Shown: one piece after another, positions 12,240 through 21,534 of the stretch
How positions within the stretch are numbered: the first letter of the stretch is position 1
Layout: each line of letters starts with the position of its first letter
The notes under the pieces: generated by a model
What the model was told of the DNA's origin: nothing
Database searches by the model: none
Seen by the model: the letters and a program-made list of their open reading frames with translations, nothing else
From: Poecilobothrus nobilitatus
Taxonomy: Eukaryota; Arthropoda; Insecta; Diptera; Dolichopodidae
Direction: 5' to 3'
Length of the DNA stretch: 64,000 bases
Assembly (NCBI GenBank): GCA_947095535.1
Contig: OX352772.1
Span: 40,753,445 to 40,817,444 of the forward strand
Position numbers and translations under genes: made by a program

Positions 12240-13096
12240 TAAAAATGCATAAGTTATTTTAGTTAGGTATTTAATATAAGCTAAAAAAATAAATGCTTTT
12301 ACAACCTTTGTACAGAATTTCAAGTTTCTATCTTTATTAAATTCGAAGATATGCTTGTTAGGTTTTGGAAAGTGTGTGAAGGCACCCGGACCACCTCCCC
12401 AATTCATCACAAATTTTAGAGACATTATCAGAACAGGATAGAATACTCTTATATCAAATTTCAAGTTTTTATATTTATTAATTTCGAAGATATGTTTGTT
12501 CGGTCTTGGGAGTTTTGTGGGAGATACCCGAACAAAAATTCCAATTTATCTGAAATTTTAGGCAAATCAAGGATTCAGGAAACAACACCCTCGTATTAAA
12601 TTTGCAGTTTCTATCTTTATTAATTAAGCACATAATTATTTAATGTGCTTGTTCGGTTTTGGGAGTTGTGTGGGAGGTACATGAACAACCACTCCAATTC
12701 ATCTCAAATTTTACATCCTAGTACATACATCGTAAATTTTACATCCTCGTACAAAATTTTAATTTTCTATCTTTATTAATTTCGAAGATATGCGTATTCA
12801 GTTTTGGGAGTTGTATGGGAGGTATCCGAACCTATGGACCGATTTTGTCCAGATTCGAACTTAGCCTTCCTTTTGTAATTAGTAACCTACTATATAAATT
12901 TCATCAATATAGCTTCACTAGTTTTTGAGTTATCATGCGAACGGACGGACGAGCGGACATCGCTAAATCGACTCAGAAGGTGATCCTGATTCAAAATATA
13001 TATACATGTCCATATCTAACTCCCTTTGTTTTGGTAGTTACAAACACCATACCAAAGTTAATATACCTTTTACTTAATGTGTAGGGTATAAAAACG
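12240..13096 (+). repeat. Composite dispersed repeat, copy 1: tandem units plus ACGGAC module
   Basis: 12320-12860 contains four diverged units of about 140-160 bp. Most carry TTTCTATCTTTATTAA, then a TTCGAAGATATG-like step (lost in the third unit), GTT(C/A)GGTTTTGGGAGT, GTGGGAGGTACCCGAAC-like and CCAATTCATCTCAAATTTTA. The terminal module (12921-13096) follows: TTTTTGAGTTATCATGCGAA, ACGGACGGACGAGCGGACAT, TAAATCGACTCAGAA and a final GGGTATAAAA. The same terminal module occurs at 49800-49980 and 54538-54720. No coding capacity was found. Sequences with this ACGGACGGAC core and GGGTATA end are common dispersed repeats in dipteran genomes, but I cannot assign a class. Confidence 0.75.
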
Positions 13097-13240
13097 ATTT
13101 TACCAAATCAAAACTGTTATTAGAAATCTTTAAAATTCAACTTCAAAATCTCTCTTGATTCGGAATCTCACATATACATGCGTATATAAATATTCTGGGA
13201 AAACGGAACATCATGATTTTGAATTTAACCACAGGCTAAA

Positions 13241-13498
13241 TATATAAATACAGACTATCAGTTTCATATAAAATTTTTTAGTTTTTTTTTGGAGCCAGAC
13301 TAAGCAGTTTATGGAGCTAGACTAAGTATTTTAGAATATTTAAATTACAAAAATAGAAAATACAAAAGAATATTCTATACATTTTTGATTTTGCTATTTA
13401 AATATCTAAAATACTTAGTCTGGCTCCAAAAAAATGTTCATGCTGGCTCCTAAAAAAGACTTACAATTTTTATATGAAACTGTTCGTCTATATAATAT
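13241..13498. mobile_element. Foldback element (long imperfect inverted repeat)
   Basis: Two arms of about 115-120 bp are inverted around a short centre (about 13360-13380). The left arm reads CAGTTTCATATAAAA, then GGAGCCAGACTAAG, then CTAGACTAAGTATTTTAGA and ATATTTAAAT. The reverse complement of the right arm carries the same blocks in the same order. Each arm itself contains GGAGCCAG twice. A full-length fold would be a long hairpin. No open frame is present. The element is a MITE/foldback type, and its termini and target duplication are not resolved. Confidence 0.8.
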
Positions 13499-15639
13499 AT
13501 TTCAAAACAATAATAATCAAATATTCTAATGTTTGATATAATTTATGTCTGGGCTATTTGTCATTTTTAATATTTGGACGGTTTTGTATACAGACTTTCT
13601 GGGCTTTCCTTCATTTCATTTTGGGCTATTATGTTTTTTTGGAGTTTTTATTGGGCTTTTTTGAAAAATTGTTGATCGATTAAAAACTTATTTTTATTCA
13701 CAACAATAATGCTTTATTTAAATGGGCATTCTCTAAAAGCAAAATCAAATCGATAAGGAAAGAAAACTGATTGGTGGCAAGACGACGTGACATATGGTGT
13801 AAAACACCACTTAAGAGACATTATTAAAGGTTCAAAACCCTAGGAAATTAATTACTAGGAATTTATTTACTCAAAAAAAAAAAATTTGAAATCATCCGAA
13901 TTCGATTTGGGGCTTTTCATAACAATGCTTTATTATTTTGTGGACTATTTTCGTGACGCAAATTCTTCTGAAAATTGGGGAATATTTCCACATATTTGGG
14001 AACTAATTACAAAAAAATTTTTAATTTAAAAAACCGTTATGAAAAATTCGCAATCGAAAATATTTTAGATAATATGTTGAAATTTAATACAAATATTTGA
14101 CTAATTTGAACACTCAATGAATCATAAGACCATAAATTTCATCGAATATTACCCCATAATATTGTTTTCTTGCAAGATATCAAAATACTTGAGCCAGAAA
14201 ACCTTGATAAAATATTGTATATTTAAAGATATAAAATATAAGAATAAAAGGAAGCTTACGAAAGCATTTTGTAATAAATAAATTAAAAAAAAAAGGGTTT
14301 TCCTATAGAGTCTTTATAGAAACTATATATAATATGTTCCGAATAATAGAGCAAAACACTTGATTAAATATCAGAATAAACTGGTAGTAGAACGTGAAGG
14401 ATTGTGGATTTTTAAAAATCAATTTAAGGTTAAATCTAAATATTAAATATTAAATCCATAAATTATCGATATAACTAGAATATCCATAAAATCATCAATA
14501 ATGCAAAGAAGTAAAATTGATTATTTAATTGAACAACTAAATGATTAAAATGATCAAATGGTAGAAAAAAATTTCAAACATCTCAAATTTAAACTCCGGT
14601 AAAATAATAGCGATAATTTTCCTAGCAATCGCTTACAATCAAGAAATTAAAATGATTTCAAAAGAATATTGAAATTTCCGCATTAATTTAAAAATTATTT
14701 AAACATTTTTGAGTTAATTAAATTTTTTTTTTGTTCTTTTCTATTTTTTTATTTTTTTTTTTTTTTGAAAAACCCACTATTTTTTCTGTTATATTTTCAT
14801 ATATTTCTTGTTTTTAATATATAAACAAAAATTAATGAACTATGCAAAGTTAAAATATCTGATAGCTGTGTGTATCTGTTAAAATAATTAAGGTGAAATA
14901 AAAGTGTGTAGTAGGAAGTGTATTCTCCTCCTTTTATTTTTAGTTTTTGGCGTACCATCATAATGTGCAATACAATTTTATTTTATATTTAACACTTTCT
15001 CTTTCATAAAATTTTTTCTTGACACATTTAATAACATTAAAAGGATGATTTTTCATTATTAATTTTTTTTTTTTTTTTTTTAATATTAATTTTTTTATTT
15101 AATGCATAATAAGATAAATAAAAATTAAGAAAAAAGAAATTAAAAGAAAAAAATGCATTCGTAGGTGTGTTTAGTCTTTGAAAAAAAAAAAAAAAAATTT
15201 ATTTACGAAAATTTCTTTGGTTTCCTTCATTTTACAGCACATGATCAGAAAATTTAAAGATATTAATAAATATTAATTTTTTTTTTATTTTATGAACTGG
15301 AATCTAAAATATTTATTTTTAATTATAATGTAAAAACAATTTTGTAAATTTAATTATCTGTATAGTTATAAATTTGAAACAGGAGAAAAAATATTATGTA
15401 AATATTTTTAAATCGTATTTTAATGTCGTATTTTATTAAATAGAGTCAGCAATTTGTTATAGTTTTACTATATTTAACTTAATTTTTTTTATATTAAAAT
15501 AGGAAAATTGAATTTTTTTTTTTTTTAAATAATTTGAATTAATAGTATATATTAAATAAATGTTAATTAAAATTTTTTATTAAAGATTATGTCAACTTAC
15601 GAACATAAATTATGATGTTTACCGTAAAAAATATAATCA
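13499..15639. other. AT-rich non-coding, nothing bounded
   Basis: 13540-13660 has four TGGGCT(A/T)TT motifs at irregular spacing. Long T and A tracts occur at 14740-14766, 15064-15080 and 15181-15197. No gene or RNA is supported. Confidence 0.5.
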
Positions 15640-15900
15640 TCTTTTACAAAATTCCAGATATCTGTATATAATAGCTGTTTCGTTTAGATAAACTCCAGAT
15701 ATCTCTATTAGAAGCTATTTTGTGCGGCTAAACCAACAAAATTTTACAGAAATTGTTACTTGATCATATTTCAGATGACCAGGTTAATTAAGTGTTAAGT
15801 TATAAGAATATTAATTTCTCAATTGTATAGGAAAACCCGAAAGTGTTAGATTAGACCAACCAAATTTTTCACAAGTTGTTAGCATTTATGGTATATAATT
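15640..15900 (+). repeat. Relic of the composite repeat family (upstream part only)
   Basis: Two loosely repeated segments contain CCAGATATCT, ACCAACAAAATTTTACAGAAATTGTT and TTGATCATATTTCAGATGACC. They match the upstream part of the 54.2-kb copy (ACAACCAAATTTTACAGAAG, TTGGTCATCATTTGCAAG, ATTTCAGACGCC). The terminal ACGGAC module is missing. This is an old fragment with no coding capacity. Confidence 0.5.
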
Positions 15901-16669
15901 AAGTTTTAACTTAACTTCTTTTAACAAAAGTGTATTTTAGATAAACAGTTCATTAACACATTTAGACATGGCATCTGAAAAAGATATGGGGACAGAAGAT
16001 ATGAAGACATGAAATTACCATGCAATGAAAATAATTTTAAGATTTAATCGGTATAAGCATCAATAAATTTTATTCTATAAAAACCCCAGTTTGGCTGTTT
16101 GAAATACATCCTAATTTAGCTGTGTTTAATAAATAGACCCTATAGTTTGGTTGTTTTGGTTTGGCTAAAATGAAATACAACATGTATCCTGAATATTTGT
16201 GCAATAGACTTCTGTATACTGGTGATGTATATATAATATAATTATAATTTAAGGATTTTTTTCAATTGCAGACTTAACTTTTTTAGAAATGAGAAAACCA
16301 AAAGTATGTTATTTGTACAGAGGCTTGAATTTGTTTAATAATATACGTATTGAATTTCTTATGTTAAAAATAATATTTATTAAACCTATATTAATTGTAA
16401 GTAAAAATTTCAGAAATTTCAAAGTAAAATCAAAAAATAGTAAAGTTCTTTACTAAATAAATGAATAATAAGAACAAAACAATGGAACAATTAGCACTGA
16501 ATTATGATCAAATAAAAATAAGATGTTAATTTTTAAATTTTACCCTTAATAATTACTGCCTGTTACATTTTTCTAAAAAATAACCAATTTTCAATCCCTA
16601 GTAACTCTTAAACAGCAAGAGCTAAATATAAATTCTGTAAAACCTTTATTTTCCAAAAATTTTAAGAAT
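15901..16669. other. AT-rich non-coding, nothing recognised
   Basis: Short recurrences of GTTTGGCTGTTT / TTTAGCTGTG / GTTTGGTTG at 16090-16170 suggest a very small diverged tandem repeat. Nothing else was seen. Confidence 0.45.
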
Positions 16670-16837
16670 GGGGCCTCGATGAGTAATGTAAACACCGAGG
16701 GAGTGTAGGTTTGAATCCCACACACGTCCTAAGAGTAATTTCTCCTTACGACATGTACAGCCACGCCTGAAAAGGAAACGTTGTGTAATTTCCTTGTTAC
16801 ATTTATTTGACAGAGAAATACACTAAAAAAAAAAAAA
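16670..16837 (+). mobile_element. tRNA-derived SINE, subfamily 1, internally deleted head
   Basis: Begins GGGGCCTCGATGAGTAATG and lacks part of the A-box region. It keeps TAAACACCGAGGGAGTGTAGG, a near-perfect B box (GGTTTGAATCCC), CACACACGTCCTAAG, CTCCTTACGAC, ACAGCCACGCCTGAAAAGG, TACATTTATTTGACAGAGAAAT and an A-tail. A weak TTAAGA match flanks it. With the A box deleted, the copy is probably inactive. Confidence 0.85.
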
Positions 16838-17610
16838 TTAAGATTCTGACTCAAAGAATGTCGAAAGTAGGAAATAAAATGTCACAAAATTTTATTTTCA
16901 TGTAGCGGTAAATTAAGCACTTAATTATAAAAAATTATATAATTTTGATATTGGCTTAAAAAGCTAAAAAAATTACCCTGTCGATTGGCGACGATATTGA
17001 AAAAATGCTTGCTTAACTGACTAAGACTCAATCTGCTTATCTGACTAATACACATTTAATTTTGAGAACTATACAAAAAATCCAAAAACAAGTCCATGGA
17101 CCTATCCATGGTTAAAAGTTTTTTGACCTATCTTAAACTATGTAGAAGTTTTGTAAAGAGACAAACCGAATAACTTTTAAAAAGAAAATCAAAGCCAACT
17201 CTAAAACTTTTATAAAATAAATAAAACATTTATGACATATTATACAACAAAAAATATTAATAAATAATAACAATAATACTAAAACTATTTTAAAGCAAGC
17301 AACATTTTTACAAACAAGAAACAAAACTAAATACATATATATATATATATATACAATTTAGCATATAATTCAGAAAAGAAAGCACGTAAATTTTCAAAAA
17401 AAAAAGAACAAATGAATATTAATTTTTTATATTAGAAATACAAAATTGTTAGCATTTTTTAAATGTACGTCTGGTGATCGTACGTCAAATGATCATAAAA
17501 ATTCTACCTACTCACTACGAAATTTAAAAAAAAATAATAATAGGCATGAAATCCTACCAGTATAGACTCCTATTAAACATTAAGGACTGTACACATAAGC
17601 ATAGGAAACA
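16838..17610. other. AT-rich non-coding; short TA microsatellite
   Basis: (TA)n occupies 17333-17355. Short open frames here are Phe/Leu/Ile-rich and compositional. Nothing else was recognised. Confidence 0.5.
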
Positions 17611-17761
17611 ATATTATTATAATATTATATAGGAACGTGTAGCTTAAAGCAAACGCTTACGGTTTGACGTTACGAATAAATATTATAAATTATCGCCCAC
17701 AAAAAAAAAATCAAAATAGCGATTTTTATTTTTCTTTTATTTTTTTTTAATAAAAGAATAA
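17611..17761 (+). repeat. ~151-bp near-identical dispersed repeat, copy 1
   Basis: Begins ATATTATTATAATATTATAT, continues with GGAACGTGTAGCTTAAAGC, AAACGCTTACGGTTTGACGT and ATTATCGCCCAC, then an A10 run, AAAATAGCGATTTTTATTTT and TAATAAAAGAATAA. Copy 2 at 21380-21534 is the same apart from the A-run length and one base, so the two are recently related. It has no open frame, no clear TIR and no tRNA promoter box. Its class is unknown. Confidence 0.85.
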
Positions 17762-18359
17762 TAAAAGAAAACATCTTTTCTTTTATTATTTAACTTTAAA
17801 TTTTAATTTTATTAAAATTAATGTTTATTTTTGTAATATTTATATGATTTGATTTCAAGATGTTTTTTTTTTTTTTTTTCTTCATATTTTATTTTCATTA
17901 AAAGGTAGTTGGGTAAAACAAAAAAAGAAAAAAAATATAAAAACATACTTTTTTTCGTATTTTTGATGTACGTTTAAAAGTTTTCTTCAAGAAATTAATT
18001 AAGACATATTTTATTCTAAATTAGAGTGATATAATATTTAGTAGTAGTAGAATTTATACTATAGATACTAAAAATAGATACTATATAGATACTAGAAATA
18101 TGATTTATTAATATAAATTTGGTTAAATGGCTTATTCTTTATATAAAAATTTTAACTATAAACACTTTAAAAAACAAAATTTATGATTTATTTTGTTTTT
18201 TAAATATATATATATATATTTTTTTTAATTTTAATATATTGTGTTAATTTGTTTAATAATAATTTTCAGACTAAAATAAATATGTATGTACAATTATTTT
18301 AAAATCTTAATGATTCATAAACTGATCAATTTAAATGGTAAACTAAGAACCAATTCTTG
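17762..18359. other. AT-rich non-coding, nothing recognised
   Basis: Just after the 17611 repeat, AATAATAAAAGAAAA and TTTTCTTTTATTATT form an inverted repeat (about 17758-17791). A short (TA)n run lies near 18205. No gene was seen. Confidence 0.5.
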
Positions 18360-18371
18360 AAAAATTATATT

Positions 18372-18559
18372 TTTTTTTTTTTTAAACGCATTTCTCTACC
18401 ACATAAATGTGGACAGAAAATTACACAGCCTTTCCTGTTCAGGCGTGGCTGTACATGTCGTAAGGGGGAATACCTCTTACGACGTGTGTGAGTTTCGAAC
18501 CCACACTCCCTCGGTATTTATAGCGTATCTTACGCTCTTACGCTCTTACCCACTACCAA
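18372..18559 (-). mobile_element. tRNA-derived SINE, subfamily 1, with target duplication
   Basis: On the minus strand the head is reduced (GGTAGTGGGTAAGAGCGTAAG). It is followed by ACCGAGGGAGTGTGGG, a B box GGTTCGAAACTC, ACACACGTCGTAAGAGG, CCCCTTACGACATG, ACAGCCACGCCTGAACAGG, GTGTAATTTTCTGTCCAC, ATTTATGTGGTAGAGAAATG and an A/T tail. AAAAATTATATT flanks both sides (18360-18371 and from about 18560), giving a 12-bp target duplication. The 97-codon open frame that starts at 18409 lies inside this SINE and is not a gene. Confidence 0.88.
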
Positions 18560-18613
18560 AAAAATTATATTATACGCTCTTACGCTCTTACCAAAAAAAT
18601 TATATTATAAATA
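18560..18613. repeat. Local tandem duplication at SINE edge
   Basis: The segment ACGCTCTTACGCTCTTACC plus CAAAAAAATTATATTAT occurs next to the SINE and is repeated at 18574-18613. The duplication takes in the SINE's 5' end and its target-site sequence, so it happened after insertion. Confidence 0.75.
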
Positions 18614-19085
18614 AGTATAAAACGATTTCAAGAATAACAGAAAATATCAAAAACTATCAATGTGAAATCTATCAAGCAATAATAACTATAGTAAAAAATT
18701 AATTGTATAATTTATGAGAATTAAAAAGTAATTTATTATATTTATTAAAATTTCTTTAATTCAAAGGTATCTTGTTTTGAATATAGTGAATAAAAGAAAT
18801 TTTAATTAATACATAATGATACTGACTCTAACCTATAACTTAACTTCTTTATCTAACTGAAAACTAATATTTTACTCTTTTGAGAAAGAATAATTTTGAA
18901 GATTATTGTATTTTTGTATTTTTTTTTTTTTTTAGAAATTTTAAATGATCATAATGATTTGTTTAATATATGATAATATGTGTAGTATATGGATACAAAA
19001 ATCAAGAAGATATAAACTTAAAAGTTACAAATATTAAACCGAAAAGATTGAGCAGAGGAAGTAAGTTCTAGCAGGCAGACACATA
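18614..19085. other. AT-rich non-coding, nothing recognised
   Basis: No supported feature. Confidence 0.5.
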
Positions 19086-19381
19086 TTAAATGGTGAGGCG
19101 ATTTCAATAACTTAGAACAGAAAAGCGCACATCAACAAAAATGTAGAAAATGGAAAACTAGAACAGAACTAGATACAGAGCACAGAATCAGCAGGCCATA
19201 TACAGTTTTTGGTATTCTAAAAATGTAGCAGTTAGTACACCAAATAGAAATACAAATGGTGAGGCAGTTTCATTAACTTGAAATTAGCAAATCTCACATC
19301 AACAAAGATGTAGAAAACGAAACTAGAACAGAAATAGATACAGAACACAGAATACAGTTTTTAATGGTATTCTATAGTAAT
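19086..19381. repeat. Two-unit tandem repeat, period about 170 bp
   Basis: Two diverged direct units begin ATGGTGAGGC near 19092 and 19258. They share TTTCA(A/T)TAACTT, CACATCAACAAA(A/G)ATGTAG, AACTAGAACAGAA and TAGATACAGA(G/A)CACAGAAT, and end CAGTTTTT...GGTATTCTA. The second copy lacks about 15 bp. No coding frame is conserved. Origin unknown, perhaps an internal part of a decayed transposon that continues into the next segment. Confidence 0.75.
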
Positions 19382-19439
19382 GTTAGTAATTCAATTTTAA
19401 AGTCTTAAAACTAATATTAGACTGTTTAAAACAAAGTCT

Positions 19440-19760
19440 TTTTGTACGCCAGTGAAACGTTGAAAATAATTTTTGAAGAACTATATGACAAAAAACGAAA
19501 AAGAGCTTGCTGGATGATGAGAAAGAGAATGGTAATATGTATATTGAATACACCCTAAGCAAACTGGACAATAATACTGCAAAACAATCGTTCTAACGAA
19601 ATTAACAGGGTTGAAAATGTGTGCGAAAAGCGAAAAGGACATATAGAAAAAAAATGTTAGCCAAAGTAACATCCCAGCAAAAAGTATAACTCCAACCTAG
19701 TAGGATGTCAAATGATTGTTCCAATTGGAAAGAGCTTGTTTTCACCTATACTTATTTTAG
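19440..19760 (+). pseudogene. Possible LINE C-terminal relic (weak)
   Basis: Several frames give fragments recalling the C-terminal tail of LINE polyproteins. One is a Glu/Lys-rich stretch with GHIEKK-like residues (about 19640-19665). Another is NDCSNWKELV encoded at about 19710-19740, resembling the A-x-DR-x-x-W-x-x-L motif near the end of RTE-like ORFs. Frames are broken repeatedly. It could be chance in an AT-rich frame, hence the low confidence. Confidence 0.3.
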
Positions 19761-19810
19761 CGGTTAAATGTTCTGATTTTCAAAAATTACAATTAATTAT
19801 CAAACAATAT

Positions 19811-19833
19811 TATCAGAGACTACATAGAGATGT
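19811..19833 (-). repeat. 23-bp sequence inversely repeated at 21360-21382
   Basis: TATCAGAGACTACATAGAGA plus TGT is the exact reverse complement of 21360-21382, which directly abuts the second copy of the ~151-bp repeat. This suggests that copy 2 inserted into, or lies beside, another dispersed repeat whose second representative is here. Confidence 0.7.
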
Positions 19834-20472
19834 ACAAATTCATACAAAAATTTGTACTAATTTTTTTTCAAACGGGCCAGCTAAAACTGGCTAGTTTTAA
19901 AAATCTTAAAGCACAGAAATATTTAGTTTGTGTCATAGCTAAAAGAATTTAGCGAAAACCAGAATCTTCTGTAAAATCTGGTGTAAAATGATCATTCATA
20001 TATTTTATGCATTTACAAAATTTTTTTATCCTTGTGATTATTAAACTTTTTAAAGCAAAGCGATGACAAAATAACTTTTAAAATAGAAAAATAAGGCAAA
20101 AATGGGAAAATATATTTGAGAAAATATATATTTAATATGTCGAGTAGAAACGTAAATTTTCAATATGATAATGAAGACATTCTAAATACCACTTTACAAA
20201 AAATATGGAACATTTAGCTAAATATTTCATATAGAAAAAAATTAAATAAAAATAGATTATTTTATAATGTTGACTTTTCTAAAAACAACAAGAAAAAACA
20301 TTTCAAGGTTATCATTCATATGCATTCAGTATTTCACTACTACAAGCAGAATTTTTTGAATGTATGAAATGGTATATCGTATATTATATGGTATCAGAAT
20401 GTTATCTATTTTATGAAAATCATTTGATTTAACTGCATTATTTATTTAACTAGATTTAACTGATTTAATATA
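19834..20472. other. AT-rich non-coding, nothing recognised
   Basis: A short hairpin CCAG-CTAAAA-CTGG lies near 19878. Nothing else is supported. Confidence 0.5.
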
Positions 20473-20844
20473 CAGTATCCAGCAAAAGTAATGGTAATTT
20501 AAAAAAATATATATAGAAAAGCAATAAAATAATATAGGCGTTCGAATTTTTTCTAATAATATTTTTAACTTTATAACTTCAGGGAAAAACAAACAAACAA
20601 AGTAACAAAATTTTTTGTATTATGATTTTATTTTATTTTTTGATCTCATGACTCATATTGTTATATTGTTATATAACGGTATAGCTACATATATATGTGG
20701 GTATTTTTTGAAGATAATATAATATACCTAGGTATCAAATAAAAATAACTGAAATAAAAAATAATGCTTTAAAATTCTTCTAAACATTTTTTTAATTAAA
20801 AATTATTCCAATTAGAAAAGTGGCATGACATTTGCTGGATACTG
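20473..20844. mobile_element. Tc1/mariner-type MITE, TA target duplication
   Basis: The termini are inverted. The left end is CAGTATCCAGCAAAAGTAAT and the right-end reverse complement is CAGTATCCAGCAAATGTCAT, so 16-17 of 20 positions agree including the outer 14. Both ends are flanked by TA (20471-20472 and 20845-20846), the target duplication of the Tc1/mariner superfamily. The 372-bp interior is AT-rich with no transposase. The element would need a transposase supplied in trans from an element with matching ends. Confidence 0.88.
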
Positions 20845-20846
20845 TA

Positions 20847-21359
20847 AATATTCATAAAAATTATCAAATCATATCAAATTGGAACATAATTACATTTACA
20901 CAAAACAAAATATAAATATGTATTGATTTTTGAATCATATTGAAATACATATATAAAAAGTGCCGATAGTATTTATGTGTATTTCTATTTCTATTTAATT
21001 TTGATTCACACACACTTTCACAATTTAATAAGCATGTAGGCAAGCTGGTTCAAGTAATATAAATGCATAATATGGCATAATGCATATATAATATAAAAAT
21101 TATATTAGATACTGATCAGATCATGTATATCATAATATGTCATCTGATATCATATGATCATATTCATATACGTATGTTACTTGTTATTTCTATCATCCAT
21201 ACCAATCATACGAAAGTTCATTTATGTACATATATGAAAAAAAAAAATATCCGAGACCAAAACTTGCTTTAAGAAACTTTAAAAAAAAAAGTTGAAAAAT
21301 GAGACTAAATTTCAAAATCGATATTGTAGCGACATCTAAACTTTTTTGTTGCCATTTGG
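20847..21359. other. AT-rich non-coding, nested short palindromes
   Basis: 21090-21180 is rich in ATGATCATAT-type short palindromes, probably compositional. No gene was recognised. Confidence 0.45.
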
Positions 21360-21379
21360 ACATCTCTATGTAGTCTCTG

Positions 21380-21534
21380 ATATTATTATAATATTATATA
21401 GGAACGTGTAGCTTAAAGCAAACGCTTACGGTTTGACGTTACGAATAAATATTATAAATTATCGCCCACAAAAAAAAAAAAATTCAAAATAGCGATTTTT
21501 ATTTTTCTTTTATTTTTTTTTAATAAAAGAATAA
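21380..21534 (+). repeat. ~151-bp near-identical dispersed repeat, copy 2
   Basis: The same sequence as 17611-17761, in the same orientation and 3,769 bp downstream. The internal A-run is longer here (A13 then TTCAAAATAGC, against A10 then TCAAAATAGC). The left flank is the 23-bp sequence ACATCTCTATGTAGTCTCTG plus ATA that recurs inverted at 19811. The flanks of the two copies differ, so this is a transposed or copied unit rather than a simple large duplication. Confidence 0.85.

Noticed and set aside
12234..12464. 76-codon minus-strand frame with a GGGPGAFTHFP stretch
   Set aside because: It lies within the tandem units of the composite repeat, and the frame is not maintained in neighbouring units.
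13540..13660. Recurring TGGGCTATT motifs considered as a tandem repeat
   Set aside because: Spacing is irregular and intervening sequence is not repeated.
18409..18702. 97-codon open frame on the plus strand
   Set aside because: Its first half is the reverse strand of a tRNA-derived SINE, and the remainder is flanking AT-rich DNA.
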